This document shows, one piece after another, positions 52,075 through 60,370 of a DNA stretch of 64,000 nucleotides (within the stretch, counting starts at the first letter, position 1; each line of letters starts with the position of its first letter). The position numbers were made by a program, and so were the translations under genes. A model generated the notes under the pieces. That model searched no databases, had not been told where the DNA came from, and worked only from the letters and a program-made list of their open reading frames with translations. This DNA comes from Sinomicrobium kalidii (GTDB taxonomy: Bacteria; Bacteroidota; Bacteroidia; Flavobacteriales; Flavobacteriaceae), in NCBI RefSeq assembly GCF_021183825.1, contig NZ_CP089211.1, positions 3,702,501-3,766,500 on the forward strand, written 5' to 3'.

Positions 52075-52245
52075 GGTGTTATGCAGGTAAGATGTGACAC
52101 CTTTACATGAGCGAAAGCTAACGGTTTAATGTCATAAGGATAAAACGGTTGAATCACCTTTAACCGTCGGCTGGTTTTGTTTTATGCAGTAAGCATAGGT
52201 TGTATCGCCCCGGTGACAGATTACATCTTAACGTAATTTTTAGAA
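52075..52245 (+). ncRNA. Candidate structured RNA upstream of bshC
   Basis: An outer helix TAAGATGT (52088-52095)/ACATCTTA (52223-52230) can be extended by CACC (52098-52101)/GGTG (52212-52215). Inside are a GNRA-capped stem AGC-GAAA-GCT enclosed by ACAT/ATGT, a helix CATAA/TTATG holding the hairpin ACGGTT/AACCGT, and TATGC-AGTAA-GCATA. The 5' GGTGT (52075-52079) can alternatively pair with ACACC (52097-52101), which would compete with the outer helix. It matches no riboswitch class I can recall. It could be an independent small RNA or a leader controlling bshC. The U-rich end AATTTTTAG near 52235 is weak as a terminator. Confidence 0.4.
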
Positions 52246-52297
52246 AGCATAGCGCAAAGAGTTTTATCTTTACCCATTAAAATTTTAGAGAGTTATT

Positions 52298-53899
52298 ATG
52301 CCTGCAGAGTGTATTTCGTTCAGGGAAACCGGATATTTTTCCAGGTTGATATGTGATTATACCGAAAGGGCGGAGGCCCTGAGCCCCTTTTACAACCGTT
52401 TTCCCGAAATTAGCGGATTTGAAAACCAGATCAGGGAAAAACAGGCGTCTTTTCCTGCCGAAACACGTCAGGTACTGGTAAGGGCACTGGAAGAACAGTA
52501 CAAGGATATCAAGGCTTCAAAGGCCACCTTATTCAACCTGCAGTCCTTGTCTGCGAATACTGCGTTTACGGTGACCACGGGGCATCAGTTAAACCTTTTT
52601 ACGGGGCCCGGGTACTTTTTATATAAGATCATTTCCGTTATTAACCTGGCAAAGAGGCTGAAGGACACCTGTCCGGACTATCATTTTGTTCCGGTGTACT
52701 GGATGGCTACCGAAGACCACGATTTTGAAGAGATCAACCACTTTAATTTTAAGGGAAAAAACTTCAGGTGGAACAGAAAGTCCGGAGGGGCTGTAGGCGA
52801 ATTTTCCACGGAAGGCCTGGATGAAGTGCTGCATTTGTTCGCTTCCGAACTGGGAGCAGGACGCCACGCGGAATACCTGAAAGACCTGTTCCGCAGTGCT
52901 TATCTGGAACATGACCGTCTTGCAGATGCTACACGGTTTCTGGCCAACGAGCTGTTTGGTGAATACGGTCTTGTGATTGTAGACGGGAACGACAGAGCGC
53001 TCAAAAAACGCTTTGTCCCCCATATGGAAAAAGATTTGACCCGGCATACGGCATATGAAAGTGTTTCAGCTGCTTCCGAAGCACTTAGGGAAATAGACCC
53101 GGGATACAAAATACAGGTAAATCCCCGGCAGATCAATCTTTTTTACCTGCAGGACGGTATCCGGGAACGAATAGAAAAAAGCGGGGACGAATATATTGTA
53201 CACGGTACGGCAATAAAATGGAATGAAGAAGAATTGCTGAAACACCTGCACGAAGAACCACAGCAATTTTCGCCCAATGTGTTGCTACGGCCGTTGTACC
53301 AGGAAGTTATTCTGCCCAACCTCAGTTACACCGGTGGGGGTGGCGAAATAGCATACTGGTTGCAACTCAGGGAATTCTTCCGAAACGAGGGAGTGCCGTT
53401 CCCGGTACTGATGCTTCGCAATTCCGTTCTGCTGATAGATACCGCACTCCGGGATAAAATGAAAAAGCTGGGCATCACTTCCCGGAACCTGTTCCTGAAA
53501 CGGGATGCCTTTATCAATAAAAGGGTAAGGCAGATCAGCGATATAGATATTGATTTTTCACCGCAGAAAAAGCATTTGGAAGAGCAGTTCAGCACCTTGT
53601 ATGAACTTGCTGAAAAAACAGATAAAACCTTTTTGAATGCCGTTAAGGCTCAGGAGGTCAAGCAACTGAAGGGGCTTGATAAACTCGAAAAGCGATTGCT
53701 GAAAGCACAAAAACGGAAATTGTCCGACCACGTTACTCGTATCACTGCCATACAAAACGAATTGTTCCCCAACGGCGCGCTCCAGGAACGGGTGGTGAAC
53801 TTTTCGGAATTTTATTTGGAATACGGAGAAGAGTTCATTCCCGGACTTGTGAAGGCCCTGAACCCCCTGGAAAACGGGTTCAGTGTATTGACACTCTGA
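52298..53899 (+). CDS. bshC: Bacillithiol biosynthesis cysteine-adding enzyme BshC
   Basis: A 533-residue protein with the BshC pattern: VTTGHQLNLFTGPGYFLYKIISVINLA (nucleotide-binding region), YHFVPVYWMATEDHDFEEINHF, FGEYGLVIVDGNDRALKK, RPLYQEVILPNLSYTGGGGEIAYWLQL and a C-terminal coiled-coil (KTDKTFLNAVKAQEVKQLKGLDKLEKRLLKAQKR). It adds cysteine to GlcN-malate, the last step of bacillithiol synthesis, in the cytosol. The gene is separated from bshB1 by 45 kb. Confidence 0.95.
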   Translation: MPAECISFRETGYFSRLICDYTERAEALSPFYNRFPEISGFENQIREKQASFPAETRQVLVRALEEQYKDIKASKATLFNLQSLSANTAFTVTTGHQLNLFTGPGYFLYKIISVINLAKRLKDTCPDYHFVPVYWMATEDHDFEEINHFNFKGKNFRWNRKSGGAVGEFSTEGLDEVLHLFASELGAGRHAEYLKDLFRSAYLEHDRLADATRFLANELFGEYGLVIVDGNDRALKKRFVPHMEKDLTRHTAYESVSAASEALREIDPGYKIQVNPRQINLFYLQDGIRERIEKSGDEYIVHGTAIKWNEEELLKHLHEEPQQFSPNVLLRPLYQEVILPNLSYTGGGGEIAYWLQLREFFRNEGVPFPVLMLRNSVLLIDTALRDKMKKLGITSRNLFLKRDAFINKRVRQISDIDIDFSPQKKHLEEQFSTLYELAEKTDKTFLNAVKAQEVKQLKGLDKLEKRLLKAQKRKLSDHVTRITAIQNELFPNGALQERVVNFSEFYLEYGEEFIPGLVKALNPLENGFSVLTL

Positions 53900-53912
53900 T
53901 TTTTCAACAATT

Positions 53913-54452
53913 TCAGGGTACGAGGTAATCGCTGTTCCAGGAATTGCCTTCCCGGACAAAAAGTATGCGGAGGTGATGGATCTTTTGCAGTTTTACATAT
54001 TCGATCTTTTCGGGGATTAACCGCAATACGGTAAAATAGTGTACATTGTCCTGATGTCCCACACCTGAAGGATCTCTGATAACAGTCCCCGGGGGAATAT
54101 CGGTAATATAATCCTTTCTCGATCGCGGTTTTATCTGGTTCCACAGGTCCAGGACCTTGTTTTCGTCCTTTTCCGTGGCAGCGGTTGCCGTTATGCATAT
54201 CTGAACAAATCTCCTGGGGTCAAAAAAGAGCAGGCTTACCTCGTTGTTTTCCTTGATATGGGTGATTTTTTTGGAGCGGCTGTCGGTATAGGCGGTCAGT
54301 GTAAAATCATCGGCCACATCGCGTAATACGAGCATACGCTGTTTTACATGGCCGTGAATTCCACAGGTGGCCATGGAAAAATAGCGGAAACGGTGTCGCT
54401 GCTTCCGCGTCGCTTTGCGGAGGTCGTTTTTTATGGAATCGAGAATGTTCAT
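53913..54452 (-). CDS. Pyridoxamine 5'-phosphate oxidase-fold protein
   Basis: A 179-residue split-barrel flavin-binding protein: ATCGIHGHVKQRMLVLRDVADDFTLTAYTDSRSKKITHIKENNEVSLLFFDPRRFVQICITATA matches the N-terminal PNPOx domain (FMN-binding R-x-V-L region and the KxxxI strand), and EKIEYVKLQK is the late barrel strand. It lacks the C-terminal PNPOx dimerisation segment of true PdxH, so it is a general FMN-binding or heme-utilisation-type relative. Convergent with bshC, 13 bp apart. Confidence 0.8.
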   Translation of the reverse strand: MNILDSIKNDLRKATRKQRHRFRYFSMATCGIHGHVKQRMLVLRDVADDFTLTAYTDSRSKKITHIKENNEVSLLFFDPRRFVQICITATAATEKDENKVLDLWNQIKPRSRKDYITDIPPGTVIRDPSGVGHQDNVHYFTVLRLIPEKIEYVKLQKIHHLRILFVREGNSWNSDYLVP

Positions 54453-54563
54453 GTTGGTTAAGACGCATTTAGCGTATTAAATTACAATTTCTTTTTCATA
54501 TTTCATAATGGAAAAAGGGCTGTCTCTTCGGAATTTGCAATTCCCGGCTATTGCTGCAATGCC

Positions 54564-54571
54564 TATCTTTG
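54564..54571 (+). promoter_or_regulatory. -7 element of the PLP decarboxylase gene
   Basis: TATCTTTG, an exact TAnnTTTG match, 15 bp before the tandem ATG codons. It lies downstream of a possible in-frame upstream start at 54551, which argues against that earlier start. Confidence 0.55.
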
Positions 54572-54586
54572 TCCGAAAAGAGTATA

Positions 54587-55963
54587 ATGATGCACAATAT
54601 AGATATGGACGTGGTGGAAATGACACTCGACGTCATGAAATACGCCATCAACAGGATTACACACACTTCGCCGGAGCTGGGGCATCCCAAAAAAGCGGAA
54701 GAACTCCGGAAGCTGGTGGGAGAGACGATCACTCCGGAAGGTATAGGAGGTGAAAAGGCATTTCAACTCTTCCGGGATGTACTGGTCAAGGCCACGGTCC
54801 CCATTGATCACCCGAGGCACCTGGCCTTTGTGCCCGCATCGCCGACACGGGCCGCTGTAATGTTCGACCTGGTGACCTCGGCTTCCAGCATACACGGGGC
54901 CTACTGGATGGAAGGGGCAGGCGGGATTTATTGTGAAAATGAAGCCATGAAATGGCTGGTATCCCTTACCGGTTTGCCCGAAGGGGCTTTCGGGGTCTTC
55001 ACCAGCGGGGGTACGGCAGCCAACCTGTCTGCAATGGTCACGGCCCGTGAAGCCTGGCGGTCGGCCTCCGGTGAGCACAGGCGCGACAGAGGTGTGGTTA
55101 TTACTTCGATAGGAGCGCATTCTTCCATCAAGGCGATGGCCAAGGTTATTGATGCCGATGTTTATCTCGTGGATACGGAAGACCGGCTTACGGGAGAAGG
55201 CCTCGAAGAAACGATAGCCGGGCTGAGCGAACAGGAAAGGGAAAGGCTGTTTGCCGTGGTGGCCACCGGAGGGACCACCAATGCAGGCATTATCGATGAC
55301 CTCCACGGTATTGCTTCGGTATGTGAAAAGGAAAAACTCTGGTTCCATGTTGATGCCGCTTACGGCGGCGGTGCCCTGGCAGCCGATTCCGTAAGACACC
55401 TCTTCAAGGGTATAGAAAGGGCAGACAGCATTACTATTGACCCGCACAAATGGTTGTTCTCCCCTTACGATTGCGGGGCCGTGATCTACAAGGAGCCGGA
55501 ACTGGCCCGGCAGGCACATGCCCAGGAAGGATCTTATCTCGATATTTTTAAGGATGAAGGCGCACAGGGCTTTAATCCCGCAGATTACCAGGTACAGCTT
55601 ACCCGAAGGGTCCGCGGACTGCCGCTGTGGTTTTCCCTGGCCATGCACGGCACCGAAATGTATAAGAAGGCCGTGGAAAGAGGAATAGAACTCGCACAGG
55701 CAGCCGGGAGGCTGATACGGGAATACCCGGACCTGGAACTCGTAAGGGAGCCCAGTCTTTCCTGCGTACTGTTCCGGAGAATAGGATGGTCCCCGGACGA
55801 TTATACCAACTGGACCTATAAAAATCACCGGGAAGGTATTGCGCTGGTTACTCCAACCAAATGGAAAAAGGGGAATACGTATGAGACCGTTTCCCGTTTT
55901 TGTTTTATAAATCCCGATACTACAGAAGAAGATATAAAAGTTATCCTGGATACGATGAAGTAA
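54587..55963 (+). CDS. Group II PLP-dependent amino-acid decarboxylase
   Basis: A 458-residue fold-type I decarboxylase (aromatic-amino-acid/glutamate decarboxylase group). Landmarks: HPRHLAFVPASPT, FTSGGTAANLSAMVTARE, ATGGTTNAGIIDDL, FHVDAAYGGGALA, and the PLP lysine in TIDPHKWLFSPYDCG. It turns an amino acid into its amine and CO2; the substrate is not fixed by sequence. The start is one of two consecutive ATGs (54587 or 54590); the promoter -7 at 54564 rules out longer forms. Confidence 0.87.
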   Translation: MMHNIDMDVVEMTLDVMKYAINRITHTSPELGHPKKAEELRKLVGETITPEGIGGEKAFQLFRDVLVKATVPIDHPRHLAFVPASPTRAAVMFDLVTSASSIHGAYWMEGAGGIYCENEAMKWLVSLTGLPEGAFGVFTSGGTAANLSAMVTAREAWRSASGEHRRDRGVVITSIGAHSSIKAMAKVIDADVYLVDTEDRLTGEGLEETIAGLSEQERERLFAVVATGGTTNAGIIDDLHGIASVCEKEKLWFHVDAAYGGGALAADSVRHLFKGIERADSITIDPHKWLFSPYDCGAVIYKEPELARQAHAQEGSYLDIFKDEGAQGFNPADYQVQLTRRVRGLPLWFSLAMHGTEMYKKAVERGIELAQAAGRLIREYPDLELVREPSLSCVLFRRIGWSPDDYTNWTYKNHREGIALVTPTKWKKGNTYETVSRFCFINPDTTEEDIKVILDTMK

Positions 55964-56007
55964 CTGTTTCCTGCCGTTTCCGGCGGGTTGTGGACAACTT
56001 TAGTGCC

Positions 56008-56055
56008 GGAATTTGGAATTTGGAATTTGATATTTGATATTTAGTATTATTTTTG
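56008..56055 (+). promoter_or_regulatory. Heptamer array and promoter immediately upstream of guaA
   Basis: GGAATTT three times, GATATTT twice, then a degenerate AGTATTA unit. Each of the first five units creates a TTTG with its neighbour or near match, at 56012, 56019, 56026 and 56033. TATTTTTG (56048-56055) is a perfect -7 element; the TTTG at 56026 is 18 bp before it. The -7 element ends 3 bp before the guaA ATG, so the mRNA would be leaderless or nearly so. Confidence 0.6.
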
Positions 56056-56058
56056 CGC

Positions 56059-57588
56059 ATGCAACACAACGTACTCATTTTAGATTTCGGTTCGCAGTAT
56101 ACACAACTCATTGCTCGAAGGGTTCGCGAGCTCAACATATACTGCGAAATTCACCCTTTTAACCATTTACCGGACGATATTTCACGCTTTAAGGCGGTTA
56201 TCCTCTCAGGAAGCCCTTTTTCGGTAAGAGGGGAAGATGCCCCGCATCCGGATCTGTCTGCCATTCGTGGCAAGATCCCCCTGCTGGGTGTTTGCTACGG
56301 TGCGCAATACCTGGCCCATTTCGGAGGAGGAAGTGTAGAACCTTCCAATACGAGGGAGTACGGCAGGGCCAACCTATCGGACATCGTGGAAGGTGAGCCG
56401 TTTTTTGAAGGGGTGTCGCCGGGAACACAGGTGTGGATGAGTCATAGCGATACCATAAAAGCCCTGCCGGACAATGCCGTAAAACTGGCAAGTACGACAG
56501 ATGTGGAAAATGCGGCGTATAAAATAGAAGGAGAACCCACCTACGCCATTCAATTCCACCCGGAAGTGTATCACTCTACCGACGGAAAGAAAATACTCGA
56601 AAATTTCCTGGTGAAAATTGGCGGAGTAGCACAAACGTGGACACCGGACAATTTTGTGGATATGACGGTGGATGCATTGAAGGAGCAGCTGGGGAACGAC
56701 AAGGTGGTCCTCGCCCTTTCCGGAGGGGTGGATTCTTCTGTGGCCGCGATGTTGCTCCATAAGGCCATAGGCAAAAACCTTCACTGTATTTTCGTGAACA
56801 ACGGACTGCTCCGCAAAAACGAATTCGAAAAGGTCCTGGAACGCTACGAAGGAATGGAACTGAATGTTACCGGGGTAGATGCTTCGGCACGCTTTCTGGA
56901 TGCACTGGCGGGAGTGGGGGACCCGGAACAGAAACGAAAGATCATAGGGCGTATGTTCATCGAGGTCTTTGACGATGAAGCCCATAAGATAAAGGATGTA
57001 AAATGGCTCGGACAGGGAACCATCTATCCCGATGTGATAGAGTCTGTTTCGGTGAACGGGCCGTCCGCTACCATAAAAAGCCATCACAATGTAGGTGGGC
57101 TGCCGGACTTTATGAAGCTGAAAGTGGTTGAACCGCTTCGCATGTTGTTCAAGGATGAAGTACGGAGGGTCGGAGCCTCGATGGACATGGATGCCGCATT
57201 GCTGGGAAGGCACCCTTTTCCCGGACCCGGACTGGCTATCCGTATCCTGGGCGATATTACTCCGGAAAAAGTTCGTATTTTGCAGGAAGTGGACGAGATA
57301 TTTATCGGAGGCCTGAAAAGCTGGGGACTGTACGATAAGGTATGGCAGGCAGGAGCTATCCTGCTCCCGGTGAATTCCGTGGGGGTGATGGGCGATGAAC
57401 GTACCTATGAAAAGTGTGTGGCCCTCAGAGCGGTGGAAAGCACAGACGGTATGACCGCCGACTGGGTGAACCTGCCCTACGATTTTTTACAAAAGACCTC
57501 TAATGATATAATAAATAGGGTAAAAGGCGTTAATAGAGTAGTATATGATATAAGCTCCAAGCCGCCGGCCACTATTGAATGGGAATAA
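56059..57588 (+). CDS. guaA: GMP synthase (glutamine-hydrolysing)
   Basis: A 509-residue enzyme: class I glutamine amidotransferase ([18 protein letters not shown]; catalytic Cys in [24 protein letters not shown] His-Glu), an ATP-pyrophosphatase domain ([17 protein letters not shown]) and the C-terminal dimer domain ([53 protein letters not shown] end). It converts XMP to GMP. Start at the ATG at 56059; the in-frame TTG two codons earlier lies within the -7 element and cannot be transcribed. Confidence 0.97.
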   Translation: MQHNVLILDFGSQYTQLIARRVRELNIYCEIHPFNHLPDDISRFKAVILSGSPFSVRGEDAPHPDLSAIRGKIPLLGVCYGAQYLAHFGGGSVEPSNTREYGRANLSDIVEGEPFFEGVSPGTQVWMSHSDTIKALPDNAVKLASTTDVENAAYKIEGEPTYAIQFHPEVYHSTDGKKILENFLVKIGGVAQTWTPDNFVDMTVDALKEQLGNDKVVLALSGGVDSSVAAMLLHKAIGKNLHCIFVNNGLLRKNEFEKVLERYEGMELNVTGVDASARFLDALAGVGDPEQKRKIIGRMFIEVFDDEAHKIKDVKWLGQGTIYPDVIESVSVNGPSATIKSHHNVGGLPDFMKLKVVEPLRMLFKDEVRRVGASMDMDAALLGRHPFPGPGLAIRILGDITPEKVRILQEVDEIFIGGLKSWGLYDKVWQAGAILLPVNSVGVMGDERTYEKCVALRAVESTDGMTADWVNLPYDFLQKTSNDIINRVKGVNRVVYDISSKPPATIEWE

Positions 57589-57727
57589 AAATTACCCTGC
57601 AATAGATTCGTCGGAGAATGGGACGCTATACTATAAGTAGAATTTTGATAACAGACCGGATCTGTGAACCTCACCGGCCGGTCCCGGTGTAACAGATAGC
57701 CTTCCCGAATTATTAAAAAATAAATAA

Positions 57728-59623
57728 ATGAACAGATTTGTTGTTGTTTTACTGGTAATGCTTTTTGGTTGTTTCTCCTATGCCCAGGAATTTGATACCC
57801 ATGCGGTAAAACGGGGAGAGACCATACAGAGTATCGCCAGGAAATATCAGGTGAGTCCGTCAGATATCATGCGGTTAAACCCGGAAGTGAAGAACGGGCT
57901 GCCGGTAAATACCATCCTGATCATCCCTTTATCCGACAAGGCTAAGAAGGAAGGTGAGGGAATAACACAGGAAGTGGTATCTTTTATTACCCATAAGGTA
58001 AGACGGAAAGAAACCCTGTACAGCATTGCCGGATTATACAATGTTGGTGTAGACGATATCAAAAGGTATAATAAGGAGTTATACAGCAGGCAACTGAAAA
58101 AACGGGAAAAAATACGGATACCCCGGTACGAACATAAAACCGTGGAGGTATTCAAGGATACCGAACCCGAAGAAAGTACGAAAACTTATATTGTACAGGC
58201 AAAAGAAGGAAAATGGAGGGTGGCCTATAAACACGGGATCACCATTGAAGAACTGGAAGAACTGAACCCCGATATGGGAGATGTGCTTCAGGAAGGACAG
58301 GAAGTACAGGTGCCCGACCATCCCGAAAAGGCGGAGAAAGACATAGATGATAACCATAATTATTATATAGTTCAGCCCAAAGAAGGGTTTTACAGGCTCA
58401 AGGTAAAGCTCGGTGTGAGCCGGGAAGAACTGGAAGAACTGAACCCCGAATTGAAGGAAGACGGCCTGAAGGCGGGAATGGTGCTCAAGCTGCCGCAGTC
58501 TATTTCCGGTAACCTGGCAGTCAGTGACGGGGTGGTAACTGAAAAGTTCCACCTTATCGATAGCATAGACCGAAGGTCGGTGAGCAATATTGCACTGGTG
58601 CTGCCCTTCAAATTGAATGAAATAGGAGCAGGAGATGATTTTAAGGAAAAAATAAAAAACAGCAAACTGCTGAGCCGTTCCCTCGACTTTTATACCGGTG
58701 TCCTTGTAGCGCTGGATTCTGCAAAGCAACTGGGGCTCACAGTGAATGCCAGGATACTGGACAGCAGGGCGAACTCCGTAGGGGCCGACAGATTGCTGGC
58801 CTCAGGTAATTTCCGGGATGTCGATGCCGTTATCGGGCCGTTCCTTTCCACACCTTTTAATGAGGTTGCGGGAGGGGTAGACGGTACTCCGGTGTTTTTG
58901 CCGTTTTCCGGTAATATTCGGTCACTTGACAATATTTTCCAGACAGTGCCCGACGACCAGATCCTGCGCGATAAAATGATCAGTTACCTCAAAAAGAATG
59001 CGCAGGGACAACAGGTCATTGTTATTGCCGATTCCCGAAATTCCGGGGTACGGGACATCCTGCTCCGTGAAATTGACGGAGCCAGGGCACTCAATCCCGA
59101 AGAAGATAAGTTCATACGTCTCGATGACCTGAAAGGAATGCTGAGTGAGGTCAAGGAGAACTGGGTTATTGTAGAGACCAACGATATCGTAATGTTAACC
59201 AATGTTACGGGCATGTTGAATTCAGCCAGGTCGGAAGAACGCAAAATAACCATGTTCACAACCAAAAAAGGCAGTGCGTTCGATTCGGAAAGCGTTTCCA
59301 ATTTTCACCTTGCCAACCTGAACTTTCACTATCCTACCGTAGACAAGGCCTCTGCTGAAGATAGCGCTTTCGTGAAGGCGTATAAAGACAGGTTTGGCAT
59401 TACCCCGAATCGCTATGCTGCGAGAGGATATGACCTTACACTCGATGTTGTGCTGCGACTTGCTTATGATAAGAACCTGTTTGAAACCGCTCCGCGGATA
59501 GGGGAAACGGCATATGTGGAAAACAAGTTCAATTATCAAAAGAAATCCTTCGGAGGCTATTACAATACCGGTGTGTATATCGTGAAATATAATGATAAAC
59601 TGGAAATAGAAGAAGCAGAATAG
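57728..59623 (+). CDS. LysM-repeat protein with periplasmic receptor-like domain
   Basis: A 631-residue exported protein: signal peptide (cut near SYA-QEF), then four LysM-type segments at about residues 22-67, 85-135, 150-195 and 205-257 (first: HAVKRGETIQSIARKYQVSPSDIMRLNP). From about residue 285 follows a type-I periplasmic-binding-like domain (NIALVLPFKLNEIG; DAVIGPFLSTPFNEVAGGVDGTPVFLPFSGN; NRYAARGYDLTLDVVLRLAY), similar to LppC/LpoA or ABC-type receptor folds. It probably binds peptidoglycan in the periplasm and may regulate its synthesis. It ends one base before the OsmC gene. Confidence 0.88.
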   Translation: MNRFVVVLLVMLFGCFSYAQEFDTHAVKRGETIQSIARKYQVSPSDIMRLNPEVKNGLPVNTILIIPLSDKAKKEGEGITQEVVSFITHKVRRKETLYSIAGLYNVGVDDIKRYNKELYSRQLKKREKIRIPRYEHKTVEVFKDTEPEESTKTYIVQAKEGKWRVAYKHGITIEELEELNPDMGDVLQEGQEVQVPDHPEKAEKDIDDNHNYYIVQPKEGFYRLKVKLGVSREELEELNPELKEDGLKAGMVLKLPQSISGNLAVSDGVVTEKFHLIDSIDRRSVSNIALVLPFKLNEIGAGDDFKEKIKNSKLLSRSLDFYTGVLVALDSAKQLGLTVNARILDSRANSVGADRLLASGNFRDVDAVIGPFLSTPFNEVAGGVDGTPVFLPFSGNIRSLDNIFQTVPDDQILRDKMISYLKKNAQGQQVIVIADSRNSGVRDILLREIDGARALNPEEDKFIRLDDLKGMLSEVKENWVIVETNDIVMLTNVTGMLNSARSEERKITMFTTKKGSAFDSESVSNFHLANLNFHYPTVDKASAEDSAFVKAYKDRFGITPNRYAARGYDLTLDVVLRLAYDKNLFETAPRIGETAYVENKFNYQKKSFGGYYNTGVYIVKYNDKLEIEEAE

Positions 59624-59624
59624 A

Positions 59625-60038
59625 ATGACTTCAAAAGTAACCTACAAAGGCGACCTGCGAACGGTGTGCGAACACCTGCGGTCGGGAAATACTTTTACTA
59701 CCGATGCCCCTACCGACAATAACGGCAAGGGAGAAGCCTTTTCCCCTACAGATACGGTGGCCACCGCACTGGCCAGTTGTATGCTGACCGTTATGGGGAT
59801 AAAAGCACGCGAACTGGAAGTAGACCTCACAGAGGCAACAGCGGAAGTGACCAAGGTTATGGCTGCCAACCCGAGGCGTATATCGGGAATTAAGATTGTT
59901 ATGAATTTTCCCGTTGCCCCGGGAGATAAGAGCAGGAAAATACTGGAGCACACGGCAAATACCTGCCCCGTACACCACAGCCTGCATCCGGATATAAATA
60001 AAGAGATCATCTTCAACTGGGGAAAAACTTCGGCCTGA
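59625..60038 (+). CDS. OsmC family peroxiredoxin-like protein
   Basis: A 137-residue OsmC/Ohr-fold protein with the two conserved cysteines, in ALASCMLTVMGIKARE and in ANTCPVHHSL. It reduces organic hydroperoxides or related compounds with a small-molecule or protein thiol. Its start is one base after the LysM gene stop, so they are co-translated. Confidence 0.9.
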   Translation: MTSKVTYKGDLRTVCEHLRSGNTFTTDAPTDNNGKGEAFSPTDTVATALASCMLTVMGIKARELEVDLTEATAEVTKVMAANPRRISGIKIVMNFPVAPGDKSRKILEHTANTCPVHHSLHPDINKEIIFNWGKTSA

Positions 60039-60307
60039 AGCTTTTTTCATATTGTCCCCCTTACCGATTCCTCTTTAAATACGGTAAAAAACGAAAGGAC
60101 ACCGGTTTTTGCTTAACATTCCCTTAAAATTTCGTTTTATTATTCCTCCATAAATAAAAACAATAGTCCTGTTTTAAGGGATATTTCACCCTTGTTTTAA
60201 CAATTTTGTATTTTGTCCATATTCAAAATATCAAATACGTAAAATAGGAGAGGGGTTGACTGTGTTTATTGCGAATTATCTGCTAAAGAAAAGGAGATAT
60301 TAAAAAC

Positions 60308-60338
60308 TTTAAAATGTGTTGGCGATTTCGTATTTTTG
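60308..60338 (+). promoter_or_regulatory. Predicted aconitase promoter in the 332-bp gap
   Basis: TTTA (60308-60311), 19 bp, TATTTTTG (60331-60338), a perfect -7 element 32 bp before the ATG. The rest of the 60039-60370 gap is AT-rich, holding only a weak hairpin AAGGG/CCCTT near 60178, and no gene that I can see. Confidence 0.6.
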
Positions 60339-60370
60339 CTGGACTTTCAAAATAAAAAACTTTATAGACA

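Noticed and set aside
54563..55828. A 421-codon open frame antisense to the PLP decarboxylase
   Set aside because: The sense strand encodes a complete conserved enzyme with all motifs. The antisense frame is rich in His, Arg and Pro and shows no family motif, typical of a codon-bias shadow. Similar shadows lie opposite guaA (56374-57213) and aconitase (60851-61702).
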